Positions 35,427-43,837 of a DNA stretch of 64,000 nt are shown one piece after another. A program made the position numbers and the translations under genes. The DNA comes from an uncultured Verrucomicrobiales bacterium (lineage in GTDB: Bacteria; Verrucomicrobiota; Verrucomicrobiia; Verrucomicrobiales; Akkermansiaceae). The stretch lies in contig CALCHQ010000085.1 in assembly GCA_937901085.1 (NCBI GenBank), positions 1 to 64,000 of the forward strand. Direction: 5' to 3'. The notes under the pieces were generated by a model. The model made no database searches. It saw nothing but the letters and a program-made list of their open reading frames with translations, and was not told where the DNA came from. Numbering within the stretch: position 1 is the stretch's first letter; each line of letters opens with the position of its first letter.

Positions 35427-36107
35427 ATGTGCGACGACACCCCGATGCGATTCCGAAGCTCCGACCTGCAGAAACTCGCGGCCGAAAGGCTTGCCAGACT
35501 GCAGGGCGAAGGGGTGGAACTGCACCCCGTGGTGAACAGCACGAAAAAACTGGCGACCAACTTCTGGGGCTGCGCCTGGATGAAGCAGCTTGCCTGCTGT
35601 GAATCCGGCGGCATGTGCCTGGCACCGGGGAGAACCCTTCTGCGCCACGGCTGCGTCCTCGATATCCGCCTTGAACCCTGTGCCATCCACGCACTTGTCA
35701 GCGCGCAGGAACTGTACGAAGTCCACCTGAAACTTGCCCCTTTGGCTCCCGAACGACTGGAGGAGCTCTCCACCGCCTGCGGCAACCACATTGATTCAAT
35801 GCTTTCCCTGATGGAAGGCAAGGTGGACGCTGCCGTTCTCCAGCAGCTCTGCGACCCGGAAACAGGGCTGCTGCCCACCCCGGCAGACTGGCACATGAAC
35901 TGCAACTGCCCGGACTGGGCAGAACCCTGCCCCCACGCGGCAGCCGCCATCTACGCCGCAGGCTGCCTCATTGACACCGCCCCGCAGTATCTCTTCACCC
36001 TGCGAGGAATTGAGCCTGCATCCCTGCTACGCACCCCTGATACCACCGGAATTGACACAGACCGGCTCTCCAGCCTGTTCGGTATCGAAATTGACAATGA
36101 GCTGTAA
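35427..36107 (+). CDS. orphan SWIM zinc-finger protein
   Basis: This 226-residue protein has an N-terminal part with TNFWGCAWMKQL, like the WWGKAW motif of helicase-associated SWIM proteins. A SWIM zinc finger lies around residue 165, where Cys-x-Cys in NCNCPDW is followed by CPHAAAAIYAAG (Cys-x-His). SWIM fingers bind DNA or protein, and this type normally sits beside an SNF2 helicase, which is missing here. ATG codons at 35427 and 35445 are both possible; a TTG at 35415 lies in the terminator T run and is rejected. Confidence 0.75.
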   Translation: MCDDTPMRFRSSDLQKLAAERLARLQGEGVELHPVVNSTKKLATNFWGCAWMKQLACCESGGMCLAPGRTLLRHGCVLDIRLEPCAIHALVSAQELYEVHLKLAPLAPERLEELSTACGNHIDSMLSLMEGKVDAAVLQQLCDPETGLLPTPADWHMNCNCPDWAEPCPHAAAAIYAAGCLIDTAPQYLFTLRGIEPASLLRTPDTTGIDTDRLSSLFGIEIDNEL

Positions 36108-36191
36108 AGCAGAACGCTCGACAAACGCACCTTCATCGCAAGATGGAGGATGCGGAATTCCACCATTGACTACAAATTCCCGGAATTCCTC

Positions 36192-36206
36192 CATGTTAGC
36201 ATAAAG
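36192..36206 (+). repeat. 15-base direct repeat, left copy
   Basis: CATGTTAGCATAAAG occurs here and identically at 37257-37271 in the same orientation. The pair brackets the decayed IS30 copy and non-coding DNA (about 1.05 kb). Confidence 0.55.
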
Positions 36207-36253
36207 GGTAAATTGCAAGTTCAAATGCGACACTTTTTGAAAAAAGTGCATAT

Positions 36254-37049
36254 TCAAGATTTTGCAGGGTAAAAATCAAGGCCAAGTTCTTTTGCTTTGT
36301 CTTTTGCAGACATGCCATCGAGGATTTTTCGGGGGTTTTTATTCATCCAGAGAGCTAACCTTTGCACATCTTGTTGGCGTAATTTATCGAACGTAGTTCC
36401 CTTCGGCAAGAAACATCTGATAAATCTGTTTGCATTCTCGTTACTACCTCGCTCAAATGAGGAATAAGGATGGGCAAAATACACTCTTGTGCGCTTCTCG
36501 CTCTTGCTGAAAACCGATTTCTCAATACCTTCAAAGTTTTGAAACTCAACGCCGTTATCGCATGTAATGCTTTTGAACATAGAGTGAAAAAGCTCTTGCC
36601 CCATTTTGCGCTCCTGTCGATTGATTGCAGAAATGACACTTTTCTGCGTTTTATCCTTAATGAGAAAGATATGCTGAAAGCGGGTTACTCGTTCAGTGAG
36701 GACAAGCAGAGCTTTCCTACCCCCTCTTGCAGCAACGACCAGATCCATTTCATGATGTCCCGGTTCTTTTCTATCATTAACTTCCGCAGGGCGGTTTTCT
36801 ATACTCTCTCCTTTAAGCTGCTTATGTTTATGGCATCGGATAGGAACATCTCTTTTTCGTCTTCTATAACGCCCCATAGGTGATTGCTCGAGCTTTATGG
36901 GAAACCCCTGCCTTCCAGATGTGTCTGCGGGCAATTTCCGCAACAGACACTTTTTCTTTGAGCCATCGTTCAATTTACTGACGCTCAATGAGGGTTAAAT
37001 GCTTGCTTTCAGATAACGCTTTGGTACAACTCGTCTGGGTGCTTTCCAT
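36254..37049 (-). pseudogene. decayed IS30-family transposase
   Basis: The 3' part (36254-36870) encodes a clear IS30 catalytic domain: ENRPAEVNDRKEPGHHEMDLVV (first Asp), ITCDNGVEF (second Asp) and FAHPYSSFERGSNENANRFIR (Glu). The N-terminal helix-turn-helix is in another frame: an ATG at 37049 starts 24 residues ending KHLTLIERQ, then a TAA at 36975-36977, then IERWLKEKVSVAEIARR. The part joining helix-turn-helix and catalytic core is missing (about 100 residues by comparison with family members), so there are a nonsense codon, a deletion and a frameshift. It cannot encode a working transposase. I saw no clear terminal inverted repeats. Confidence 0.82.
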
Positions 37050-37357
37050 ATAGGTACGTGTTGTTTGTATTATTTTCAGTCCTGGCATTATGCCACCTGC
37101 AACACCGGAAAGCACCCTTTTTCTGTTTCATCACGGCCTGCGGGAGAAGGACTCATTGCCGTCCTTCCCCCACACCCCCATCCAGGCTAGGGCAGTTTGG
37201 GCACCCTGGGTGACTTTTTTGGGGCAACCCGGAGTCGCATTTGTTTTTACACTTCTCATGTTAGCATAAAGTATGGGAAAACGCCATTTCCTGCTTGCCC
37301 TGGGACTCACTTTGTGATAGAACCACCGGATAGTACCAAATGGTATCGGATCAAATT
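37050..37357 (+). other. non-coding gap upstream of the GH36-like gene
   Basis: These 308 bases hold no convincing gene. They contain T-rich stretches, the right copy of the 15-base direct repeat, and near the end an imperfect palindrome TACCAAATGGTA (37334-37345) that could be an operator for the glycosidase gene. No clear consensus promoter is visible. Confidence 0.4.
37257..37271 (+). repeat. 15-base direct repeat, right copy
   Basis: This CATGTTAGCATAAAG is identical to 36192-36206, and it lies about 85 bases before the GH36-like lipoprotein gene. Confidence 0.55.
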
Positions 37358-39925
37358 ATGCGAAAGAACATATTTCTTCATTCCATCGTAGCCACACTTA
37401 CCGCGGCATGCGTTGGTGTAACGCTAGTGAGTTGTGATAATCAATCTTCCAAACACCCGGCAGGCAAGGCTACTGCCGCCCAGAGCGAAGACTCCTTCAC
37501 CTTGAGCAACAAGCTGCTTTCAGCCTCCTTCCTGTGGAAGGACGGCGGCGTGCAATTCGGAGGACTGAAAGGATCGGACGGCACCGAACTGCTGCAAAGT
37601 GGAGGTCCCGTATTCACCCTGAAACTGGCAAACGGCCAGGAAATGAGTTCGACCGATATGAAGGCCACCAAACCAGAGCTTATCAATCTGCAGCCGGATA
37701 ACAAATCCCTGCAACTGGCGGCCCAGCTGCCCGGCCATGCTGTTTCCACCACTTTCACAGCTCCGGATGGTTCTTTCAGCATTGATTGGAAAGCCGTACT
37801 GAGGGAAAACTCGCACTACCTGCGCCAGGAATTCACCTTGAAAGCAACCGATAAACCCGTTCCCTTCAACAGCATCACCGCGCTGCAGGTGATTCCTACA
37901 GAAGCCGGTGGCATTCCCTCCATCTCCGGAAATACAACTCACGGTACTGTGGCGATTACTGAAAAACTCTTCATGGGTCTGGAAACACCTATGTCTGTGA
38001 TGACAGTCGGACAGCATGGGGCCGCTTTAGAAGACACCTGGAGTCCGGAAAGCTGGACTCCGGGTATGTTCGGCAGCGCCTTCAATACCCCTGAGAGCTT
38101 TGCGCCCATCTACGGCAACAAGTTCGATGCCAAAAACGGCCCCACGCTACGCGACCTCGCCGTAGCAGAAGGACCGGTGAACTTCCAGGAGCCAGGTGAA
38201 CTTGTCGTCGATTTTGAGTACGAGCGAGGCAACCACCGCTTGAACATCGTCGGCGTGCAGCTGGTCACTTCTGCCGGCCAGGTGATTGCAGAGGACATCC
38301 ACCCCGGATACACCGGACACAAATCCCAGGACGCCGAATACCGCATGGTCGTTCCCGTGTCCGGCACCTATCACCTGCGCTACTGGGTGGAGAAGAAGAC
38401 CGAACCCATCACCAGTAGCGGCCGCATCTCCCTTTCCCTGGCCATGGGCAACCCGGAAGAAACCACCGCCCCCGTTCCGGAGGACATGGTGCGCGGCACC
38501 TGGGTGCGTAAGACTGACCTGACCCAGGAATTCCCCTGGAAAGTGAACTCCGTCATCGGTCTCTTCAAGCCGGGCCAGCAGCGCCGTTCCTTCCTGCGCT
38601 ACATTGAAAGGGAACGAGCTGTTCCCTACCGCCCCTTTGTACACTATAACGACTGGTACGAGGTAGGCATTACACGCAATTTCGAAGCAGACCCTACAAA
38701 ACGCAGCAATGAAGAACTTTCTCTGAGCATCCTGAACACATGGAAGAAAGAACTCTTTGAGAAGCGCAAGACCAAACTTGACGCATACATACTCGACGAT
38801 GGCTGGGACGATTTCAACAGTCTGTGGGGATTCCACATCGGTTTTCCGAACGGTTTCACCAAACTGAATGAGGTGGCAACGAGCATGGACTGCGGCATGG
38901 GCACATGGCTTGGTCCGGTGGGCGGTTACGGTGCAGCCAAGGGGATGCGCATCGGCTATTGGAACAAAACACACCCGAACAACCGCATCGCGAACTTCGA
39001 ACTCTCGAACCCAGAATACTTCAACGCTTTCGTGGAACGCTGCTCTGACATGGTGAAGAAATACGACATGCGCTACTTCAAGTTCGATGGCATCTCCACC
39101 AAGTTCCATGCCAAGGGTCCCGGCGCTCTGGAAGACTGTGAGGGTATTCTGAATGTGCTTGCAGCCCTGCGCCAGGCCCGCCCGGATATCTATCTCAACA
39201 CCACAGTGGGAACCTGGGCGAGTCCGTTCTGGTTCTTCCATTCAGATTGCGTCTGGCGTCAGGAAAACGACTTTGACCAGATGGGCAACATGGGCGATGC
39301 CCGTGACCGCTGGATTACCTACCGCGACCGGCTCGTGCATGAGGTATTCGTGGAGGGAGCTCCGCTCTTCCCCATCAATTCCGTCATGATTCACGGCACC
39401 ATCATTACCAAGAATGGTCCGCCCCGCGTCATGAGTCAGGCCCCGGCCAACTGCATCAAGGAAATGCGCACCGCCTTTGCCAGCGGCTCCAGCCTCCAGG
39501 AAATCTACGCCGATTCCGATATCCTAAACAAGGATGGCGGCATACTCTGGGATGAACTCGCCAAGTGCATTGCCTGGGTACGCCGCAATACCGGTGTTCT
39601 GGCCGATACCCACTGGGTTGGCGGCAATCCCTGGGACAAAGCCAAGAAGGACGGCAACATTTACGGCTGGGCTGCCTGGTCGCCCACCAAGTGTACACTG
39701 ACCCTTCGCAACTCCTCTGATAAGGAGAAGACTCTCTCCACCACACTGCGCCAGGTTCTCGATATACCTGCAGAAGTCACAGGTGCCATCATCCTGCGCA
39801 GCTCTTTCGATGACCAGCGACTGCTCTCGGGCATCATGGACAAAGCGGTTGACATCGACACCCCCATCAACTTCACGCTCCAGCCTCTGGAGGTGATTGT
39901 GATGGAAGGAGCCCCTGCCAAATAA
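37358..39925 (+). CDS. GH36-like (clan GH-D) lipoprotein glycosidase
   Basis: This 855-residue protein has a lipoprotein signal ending in LVSC (Cys about 26). The first ~430 residues are beta-rich sandwich domains. A TIM-barrel-like part then carries YILDDGWDDF (from Tyr477) and YFKFDG with Asp577, which matches the nucleophile position of alpha-galactosidase-type (GH36/GH27) enzymes. A beta domain ends the chain. It should act on alpha-linked galactose or a similar sugar at the cell surface; the substrate is inferred. Related proteins have been mislabelled as enterotoxins. The start was moved from 37340 to the ATG just ahead of the signal peptide. Confidence 0.75.
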   Translation: MRKNIFLHSIVATLTAACVGVTLVSCDNQSSKHPAGKATAAQSEDSFTLSNKLLSASFLWKDGGVQFGGLKGSDGTELLQSGGPVFTLKLANGQEMSSTDMKATKPELINLQPDNKSLQLAAQLPGHAVSTTFTAPDGSFSIDWKAVLRENSHYLRQEFTLKATDKPVPFNSITALQVIPTEAGGIPSISGNTTHGTVAITEKLFMGLETPMSVMTVGQHGAALEDTWSPESWTPGMFGSAFNTPESFAPIYGNKFDAKNGPTLRDLAVAEGPVNFQEPGELVVDFEYERGNHRLNIVGVQLVTSAGQVIAEDIHPGYTGHKSQDAEYRMVVPVSGTYHLRYWVEKKTEPITSSGRISLSLAMGNPEETTAPVPEDMVRGTWVRKTDLTQEFPWKVNSVIGLFKPGQQRRSFLRYIERERAVPYRPFVHYNDWYEVGITRNFEADPTKRSNEELSLSILNTWKKELFEKRKTKLDAYILDDGWDDFNSLWGFHIGFPNGFTKLNEVATSMDCGMGTWLGPVGGYGAAKGMRIGYWNKTHPNNRIANFELSNPEYFNAFVERCSDMVKKYDMRYFKFDGISTKFHAKGPGALEDCEGILNVLAALRQARPDIYLNTTVGTWASPFWFFHSDCVWRQENDFDQMGNMGDARDRWITYRDRLVHEVFVEGAPLFPINSVMIHGTIITKNGPPRVMSQAPANCIKEMRTAFASGSSLQEIYADSDILNKDGGILWDELAKCIAWVRRNTGVLADTHWVGGNPWDKAKKDGNIYGWAAWSPTKCTLTLRNSSDKEKTLSTTLRQVLDIPAEVTGAIILRSSFDDQRLLSGIMDKAVDIDTPINFTLQPLEVIVMEGAPAK

Positions 39926-39950
39926 AACAGGATCTATAAACGGCAACACG

Positions 39951-39990
39951 GCCGGGCCAGCAAGCACCGCTTGCTGGCCCGGCTTCTTCT
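39951..39990 (+). terminator. intrinsic terminator of the GH36-like gene
   Basis: A perfect 15-bp stem (GCCGGGCCAGCAAGC, loop ACC) is followed by TTCTTCT. Confidence 0.75.
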
Positions 39991-40050
39991 CCACCTCTTT
40001 TTTGAGATAATGCTAAATTTACTACACCATCAGAAAGTCAACATTTATGC

Positions 40051-40079
40051 TTGCCTATTCTAGAATGATTCGATACAAT
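40051..40079 (+). promoter_or_regulatory. promoter and possible operator of the Fur-like gene
   Basis: TTGCCT (40051-40056), a 17-base spacer and TACAAT (40074-40079) are present. The spacer contains the palindrome ATTCTAGAAT, a possible binding site for an autoregulator. The start site would be about nine bases before the ATG at 40095. Confidence 0.5.
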
Positions 40080-40094
40080 GCAGGCAACAAAGTC

Positions 40095-40523
40095 ATGGCA
40101 ATCACCAAAACAAGTTCCACCCGCAGCATGGCTACCAGTCTGGTACGCAACGCAGGAGTCCGTATGACTCAGCAGCGCCGCGCCGTTCTGGAAACAATAC
40201 TGGCTTCGCACGACCACCCCACCGCCGCGCTCATCTTTGAACGCACCAAGGCACACATGCCGGGGATTTCTCTGGCCACGGTCTACAACTGTCTGGAAAC
40301 CTTGGCAGAAGCAGGCATCATCAACCACCTCAATTTCGACAACGGCCCCTCCCGCTTCTGCCCCAACCTGCAACCGCACGTTCACCTGCTGGATGACACC
40401 AGCAACCGGGTTCTCGACGTACAACTCAAGCCCGGCCTGCGCCCGGAAGACATCTTTGATTTACCGGAAGGAACCTGCGTGACACGCATGGACGCTTGCC
40501 TACACGGCAATGTTCCTGTATAA
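40095..40523 (+). CDS. Fur-family-like regulator in front of the suf genes
   Basis: This 142-residue protein has the Fur/PerR winged-helix domain (RMTQQRRAVLETILASHDHPTAALIFERTK and ISLATVYNCLETLAEAGII). The C-terminal dimerisation half is altered: the usual HHHHFxCxxCG stretch is reduced to PHVHLLDD, with no CxxC pair. It probably senses metal or redox differently from Fur. Its stop is 11 bases before sufC, so control of iron-sulfur cluster assembly is likely. In-frame ATGs at 40047 and 40065 lie in or before the promoter and were rejected. Confidence 0.78.
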   Translation: MAITKTSSTRSMATSLVRNAGVRMTQQRRAVLETILASHDHPTAALIFERTKAHMPGISLATVYNCLETLAEAGIINHLNFDNGPSRFCPNLQPHVHLLDDTSNRVLDVQLKPGLRPEDIFDLPEGTCVTRMDACLHGNVPV

Positions 40524-40524
40524 T
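40496..40524 (+). promoter_or_regulatory. internal promoter of sufCBD
   Basis: TTGCCT (40496-40501), a 17-base spacer and perfect TATAAT (40519-40524) overlap the end of the Fur-like gene, ten bases before the sufC ATG. The leader would be only a few bases. Confidence 0.5.
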
Positions 40525-40534
40525 ACCCGCCGCA

Positions 40535-41284
40535 ATGAGCCTCATCATTAAAAACCTCCATGCGCGCGTGAAGGACGGCGCGCCGATTCTCAACGGCATC
40601 AATCTGGAAATCCCCAAGGGGGAGGTACACGCCATCATGGGGCCTAACGGCTCCGGCAAATCCACCCTTTCGAAGGTTCTTTGCGGGCATCCGGGGTACG
40701 AAGTCACCGCCGGCAGCGCAGAGCTGGACGGGCAGGATCTGCTGGCCATGAGCGTGGACGAACGCAGCCGCGCCGGGCTTTTCCTGGCTTTCCAGTATCC
40801 TGTGGAAGTCCCCGGCGTGACCAATGCCAATTTCATGCGTGCGGCTCTGCAGTCCCGCCTGCCCAAGGGCGAGGAAATCGATGCCGTGGCCTTCTACAAG
40901 GAACTGCGCGGCAAGATGAAGCAACTGGGCATGGACCCGAAATTCACCTCCCGCGCGGTCAACGAGGGCTTTTCCGGCGGCGAGAAAAAGCGCAACGACA
41001 TCCTGCAGATGATGATGCTCACCCCCAGCTACGCCATTCTCGATGAAACCGACAGCGGGCTGGATGTGGACGCCCTGCGCATTGTCTCCGAAGGAGTGAA
41101 CGCCATGCGCGCCCCTTTCCGCAGCTTCCTCGTCATCACCCACTACAAGCGCCTGCTGGACTACATCCGCCCGGATGTCGTTCACATCCTTTCCAAGGGG
41201 CAGATTGTCCGTACCGCAGGCTTTGAGCTGGTCGACCACATTGAACAGCACGGCTTTGATTTCCTGAAGAGCGAGGAGGCCTGA
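40535..41284 (+). CDS. sufC: Fe-S assembly ATPase SufC
   Basis: This 249-residue ABC-type ATPase powers the SufBCD scaffold for iron-sulfur clusters. Walker A is GPNGSGKST (residues about 36-44), the signature is FSGGEKKR (SufC form, not LSGGQ), and Walker B is AILDETDSGLDVDAL. The start is the ATG at 40535; the upstream codons lie in the promoter. It is followed by sufB one base after its stop. SufS and SufE/SufU are not in the window. Confidence 0.96.
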   Translation: MSLIIKNLHARVKDGAPILNGINLEIPKGEVHAIMGPNGSGKSTLSKVLCGHPGYEVTAGSAELDGQDLLAMSVDERSRAGLFLAFQYPVEVPGVTNANFMRAALQSRLPKGEEIDAVAFYKELRGKMKQLGMDPKFTSRAVNEGFSGGEKKRNDILQMMMLTPSYAILDETDSGLDVDALRIVSEGVNAMRAPFRSFLVITHYKRLLDYIRPDVVHILSKGQIVRTAGFELVDHIEQHGFDFLKSEEA

Positions 41285-41285
41285 G

Positions 41286-42686
41286 ATGGACGAATCCACT
41301 TTCCAGAGGGATACCCGCGGGGCGTTCTCCATGCCGGAGAACCACAAATTTGACGCGGGCTACGGGCTTACCGAGCAGACCATCGACTACATCTGCGATG
41401 CCAAGGGCGAGCCGGACTGGCTGCGCCAGTTCCGCAAGGACGCGCTCCGCAAATTCAACGAAATGCCCATGCCCTACCACTGGGCACCCGAAGGCATCCG
41501 GAACGTCGACTTCGAAAACTTCCGCTACTACCTCTCCCACGGGGCCACCCCCAGCCGCAGCTGGGAAGAAGTTCCCGAAGACATGAAGCAGACCTTCGAA
41601 CGTCTGGGTGTGCCGGAGCAGGAACGCGCGTTCCTGGCCGGTGTCGATGCCCAGTACGACTCCGAAACGGCCTACACCAACATGCGCGAGGAGCTGCAGA
41701 AGCAAGGTGTCATCTTCGTGAACTCCACCGAGGGACTCAAGGAATACGAGCATATCTTCCGCCCCTGGTTCGGCAAAGTCATCCCGGTGGGCGACAACAA
41801 ATTCTCGGCTCTCAACCATGCGGCCTTCTCCGGCGGTTCCTTCATCTATGTGCCCAAGGGCGTGAAGCTCACCCAGCCGTTGCAAGCCTACTTCCGCATC
41901 AACTCCGAAAGCATGGGGCAGTTTGAGCGCACCCTCATCATCGCCGATGAGGGCGCGGAACTCATGTACATGGAAGGCTGCACCGCCCCGCAGTACGACA
42001 GCGCCACCCTGCATTCCGGCGTGGTGGAACTCGTGGCACTCAAAGGAGCCAAAATCCAGTATGTCACCGTGCAGAACTGGTCCACCAATGTGTACAACCT
42101 GGTGATTCAGCGGGGTCTGGCCATGGAAGATGCCGAAATCCGATGGATTGACTGCAACCTGGGCTCCGGGCTTACCATGAAATACCCCTCCGTAGTGCTG
42201 CAGGGCCGCCGCGCCCGCGGTGAGGTGGTCAGCATCTCGCTGGCGCACAGCGGCCAGTTGCAGGATACCGGCGCACGCATGATTCATGCCGCCCCGGAAA
42301 CCACCTCCAACATCGTGGCCAAGTCCATCTCCATCGGTGAAGGGCGCGCCAGCTACCGCGGCGAGGTCAAAGTCCTCAAAGGCATGAAGGGCTGCAAGAA
42401 CAACACCGAATGCGATGCCCTGCTCATCAATGCCGCCAGCCGCACCGACACCTACCCCGCCATCACCGTCAACGGCAATGCCAGCGCCGTACAGCACGAA
42501 GCCTCCGTTTCCCAGGTGGATGAGGAAATGCTCTTCTACCTGCAGCAGCGCGGCCTCAACCGGGCTCAGGCCATGAGTCTGGCCGTCAACGGCTTCATCA
42601 ACGATCTCGTCAAGGAATTCCCCATGGAATACTCCGTAGAACTCCGCCGCCTTATCGACCTGGAGATGGAAAACTCCATCGGCTAA
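41286..42686 (+). CDS. sufB: Fe-S assembly scaffold SufB
   Basis: This 466-residue cytosolic SufB has the core beta-helix region with YMEGCTAPQYDSATLHSGVVEL and KNNTECDALLIN, and the C-terminal EASVSQVDEEMLFYLQQRGL followed by the helix YSVELRRLI. It forms the SufBC2D complex where clusters are built. The start lies one base after sufC; sufD follows 21 bases later. Confidence 0.96.
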   Translation: MDESTFQRDTRGAFSMPENHKFDAGYGLTEQTIDYICDAKGEPDWLRQFRKDALRKFNEMPMPYHWAPEGIRNVDFENFRYYLSHGATPSRSWEEVPEDMKQTFERLGVPEQERAFLAGVDAQYDSETAYTNMREELQKQGVIFVNSTEGLKEYEHIFRPWFGKVIPVGDNKFSALNHAAFSGGSFIYVPKGVKLTQPLQAYFRINSESMGQFERTLIIADEGAELMYMEGCTAPQYDSATLHSGVVELVALKGAKIQYVTVQNWSTNVYNLVIQRGLAMEDAEIRWIDCNLGSGLTMKYPSVVLQGRRARGEVVSISLAHSGQLQDTGARMIHAAPETTSNIVAKSISIGEGRASYRGEVKVLKGMKGCKNNTECDALLINAASRTDTYPAITVNGNASAVQHEASVSQVDEEMLFYLQQRGLNRAQAMSLAVNGFINDLVKEFPMEYSVELRRLIDLEMENSIG

Positions 42687-42707
42687 CCCACCAGAACTGC
42701 ACCTGTC

Positions 42708-43820
42708 ATGGATTTTCCTGAAAGTAAGAGCATCGAAGAAGCCTTTGCCCTGGCCGAAGCCGAGGCAAAGCTCCATGCCGCCCTCACCGAAAGCAAGGCT
42801 CGCTTTGAAAACGCAGAGATTCCGAACCGGCTGAACGAAGACTGGCGCTTCGGCCGACCGCACAAATACGCCACCGCCCTGGCAGAGCAGCTGCAGAGCG
42901 ATACGCCCTCGCAGGGAGACTGCACGGTGCAGCATGCCGGCGAAGCAGCCGTTCCCGTCTGTGCGGAAGATGAGGATCTTCGCCAGACCGAGATGCTCAT
43001 GCCCACCATCGGCTCGGATGCCCTGCTCGGCATGCACCTGAAGCGCTTCGGCAGCGGCTACGCGCTCTACATCGAAAAGGACACCAGAGAACCCATCCGC
43101 ATCGAATACACCACTTCAGGCATCTTCACCCCCTCCACCTTCATCATGGTAGCCCCCGGAGTGAAGGCCGAAGTAGTCGAAAGCCACCGGGGACAGGGCG
43201 ATAAGGCCACCATGTTCGCCACACGCAACATTCAGGTAGCAGAAGGCGCAAAGCTGAAACTCCTGCTCCACAGCGCCAGCATGGAACGCTACATGTGCAT
43301 CACCAATATCCAGAACATGGGTGGCCAGGTCATTCAACTCACCAAGCACGACTCGCACAGCTGGGCGCGTGAGGAAACGGTGGCCGAAATCTACGCCGAA
43401 GGATCAGACATCCAGCTCTACTCGGCCAACGAACCGAGTGACAGCGTACTCGACCAGCACACCAGGCAGGTTCACCACGTGGGAGGGTCGACCAGCAACC
43501 TGCTCTACAAGAACGTGCTGAATGGCAAGGCAACAGCTACCTTCGCCGGCAATATCTATGTAGCCCCCGGTGCGCACAACACCGACTCCTACCAGAGCAA
43601 CCGCAACCTCCTGCTCTGCGAGGATGCCACCGTAAACTCCCTGCCCGGACTGGAGATTCTGGCAGACAGAGTGCGTTGTTCGCACGGCAGCGCCAGCGCA
43701 CCTGTGGATGAAGAGCAGCTCTTTTACCTGCTTTCGCGCGGTATTTCCCACGCAGATGCCATTGATTTACTCTCCTATGGCTTCATCAAGGATGCCATAG
43801 AAAAATACGAGCAATCCTAG
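42708..43820 (+). CDS. sufD: Fe-S assembly scaffold SufD
   Basis: This 370-residue partner of SufB has an N-terminal helical part (about 1-110), then a beta-helix core similar to SufB with GHGDKATMFATRN-like and HHVGGSTSNLLYKNVLNGKA (His in HHVGG typical of SufD). The C-terminal helix is VDEEQLFYLLSRGISHADAID. It lacks the extra Cys of SufB, as expected. It completes sufC-sufB-sufD; a GH20 gene follows 17 bases later. Confidence 0.93.
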   Translation: MDFPESKSIEEAFALAEAEAKLHAALTESKARFENAEIPNRLNEDWRFGRPHKYATALAEQLQSDTPSQGDCTVQHAGEAAVPVCAEDEDLRQTEMLMPTIGSDALLGMHLKRFGSGYALYIEKDTREPIRIEYTTSGIFTPSTFIMVAPGVKAEVVESHRGQGDKATMFATRNIQVAEGAKLKLLLHSASMERYMCITNIQNMGGQVIQLTKHDSHSWAREETVAEIYAEGSDIQLYSANEPSDSVLDQHTRQVHHVGGSTSNLLYKNVLNGKATATFAGNIYVAPGAHNTDSYQSNRNLLLCEDATVNSLPGLEILADRVRCSHGSASAPVDEEQLFYLLSRGISHADAIDLLSYGFIKDAIEKYEQS

Positions 43821-43837
43821 CGTTCATCGTCTCTCTC

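Noticed and set aside
36470..36883. A plus-strand open frame inside the IS30 remnant
   Set aside because: Antisense to the transposase core and without similarity to a passenger gene.
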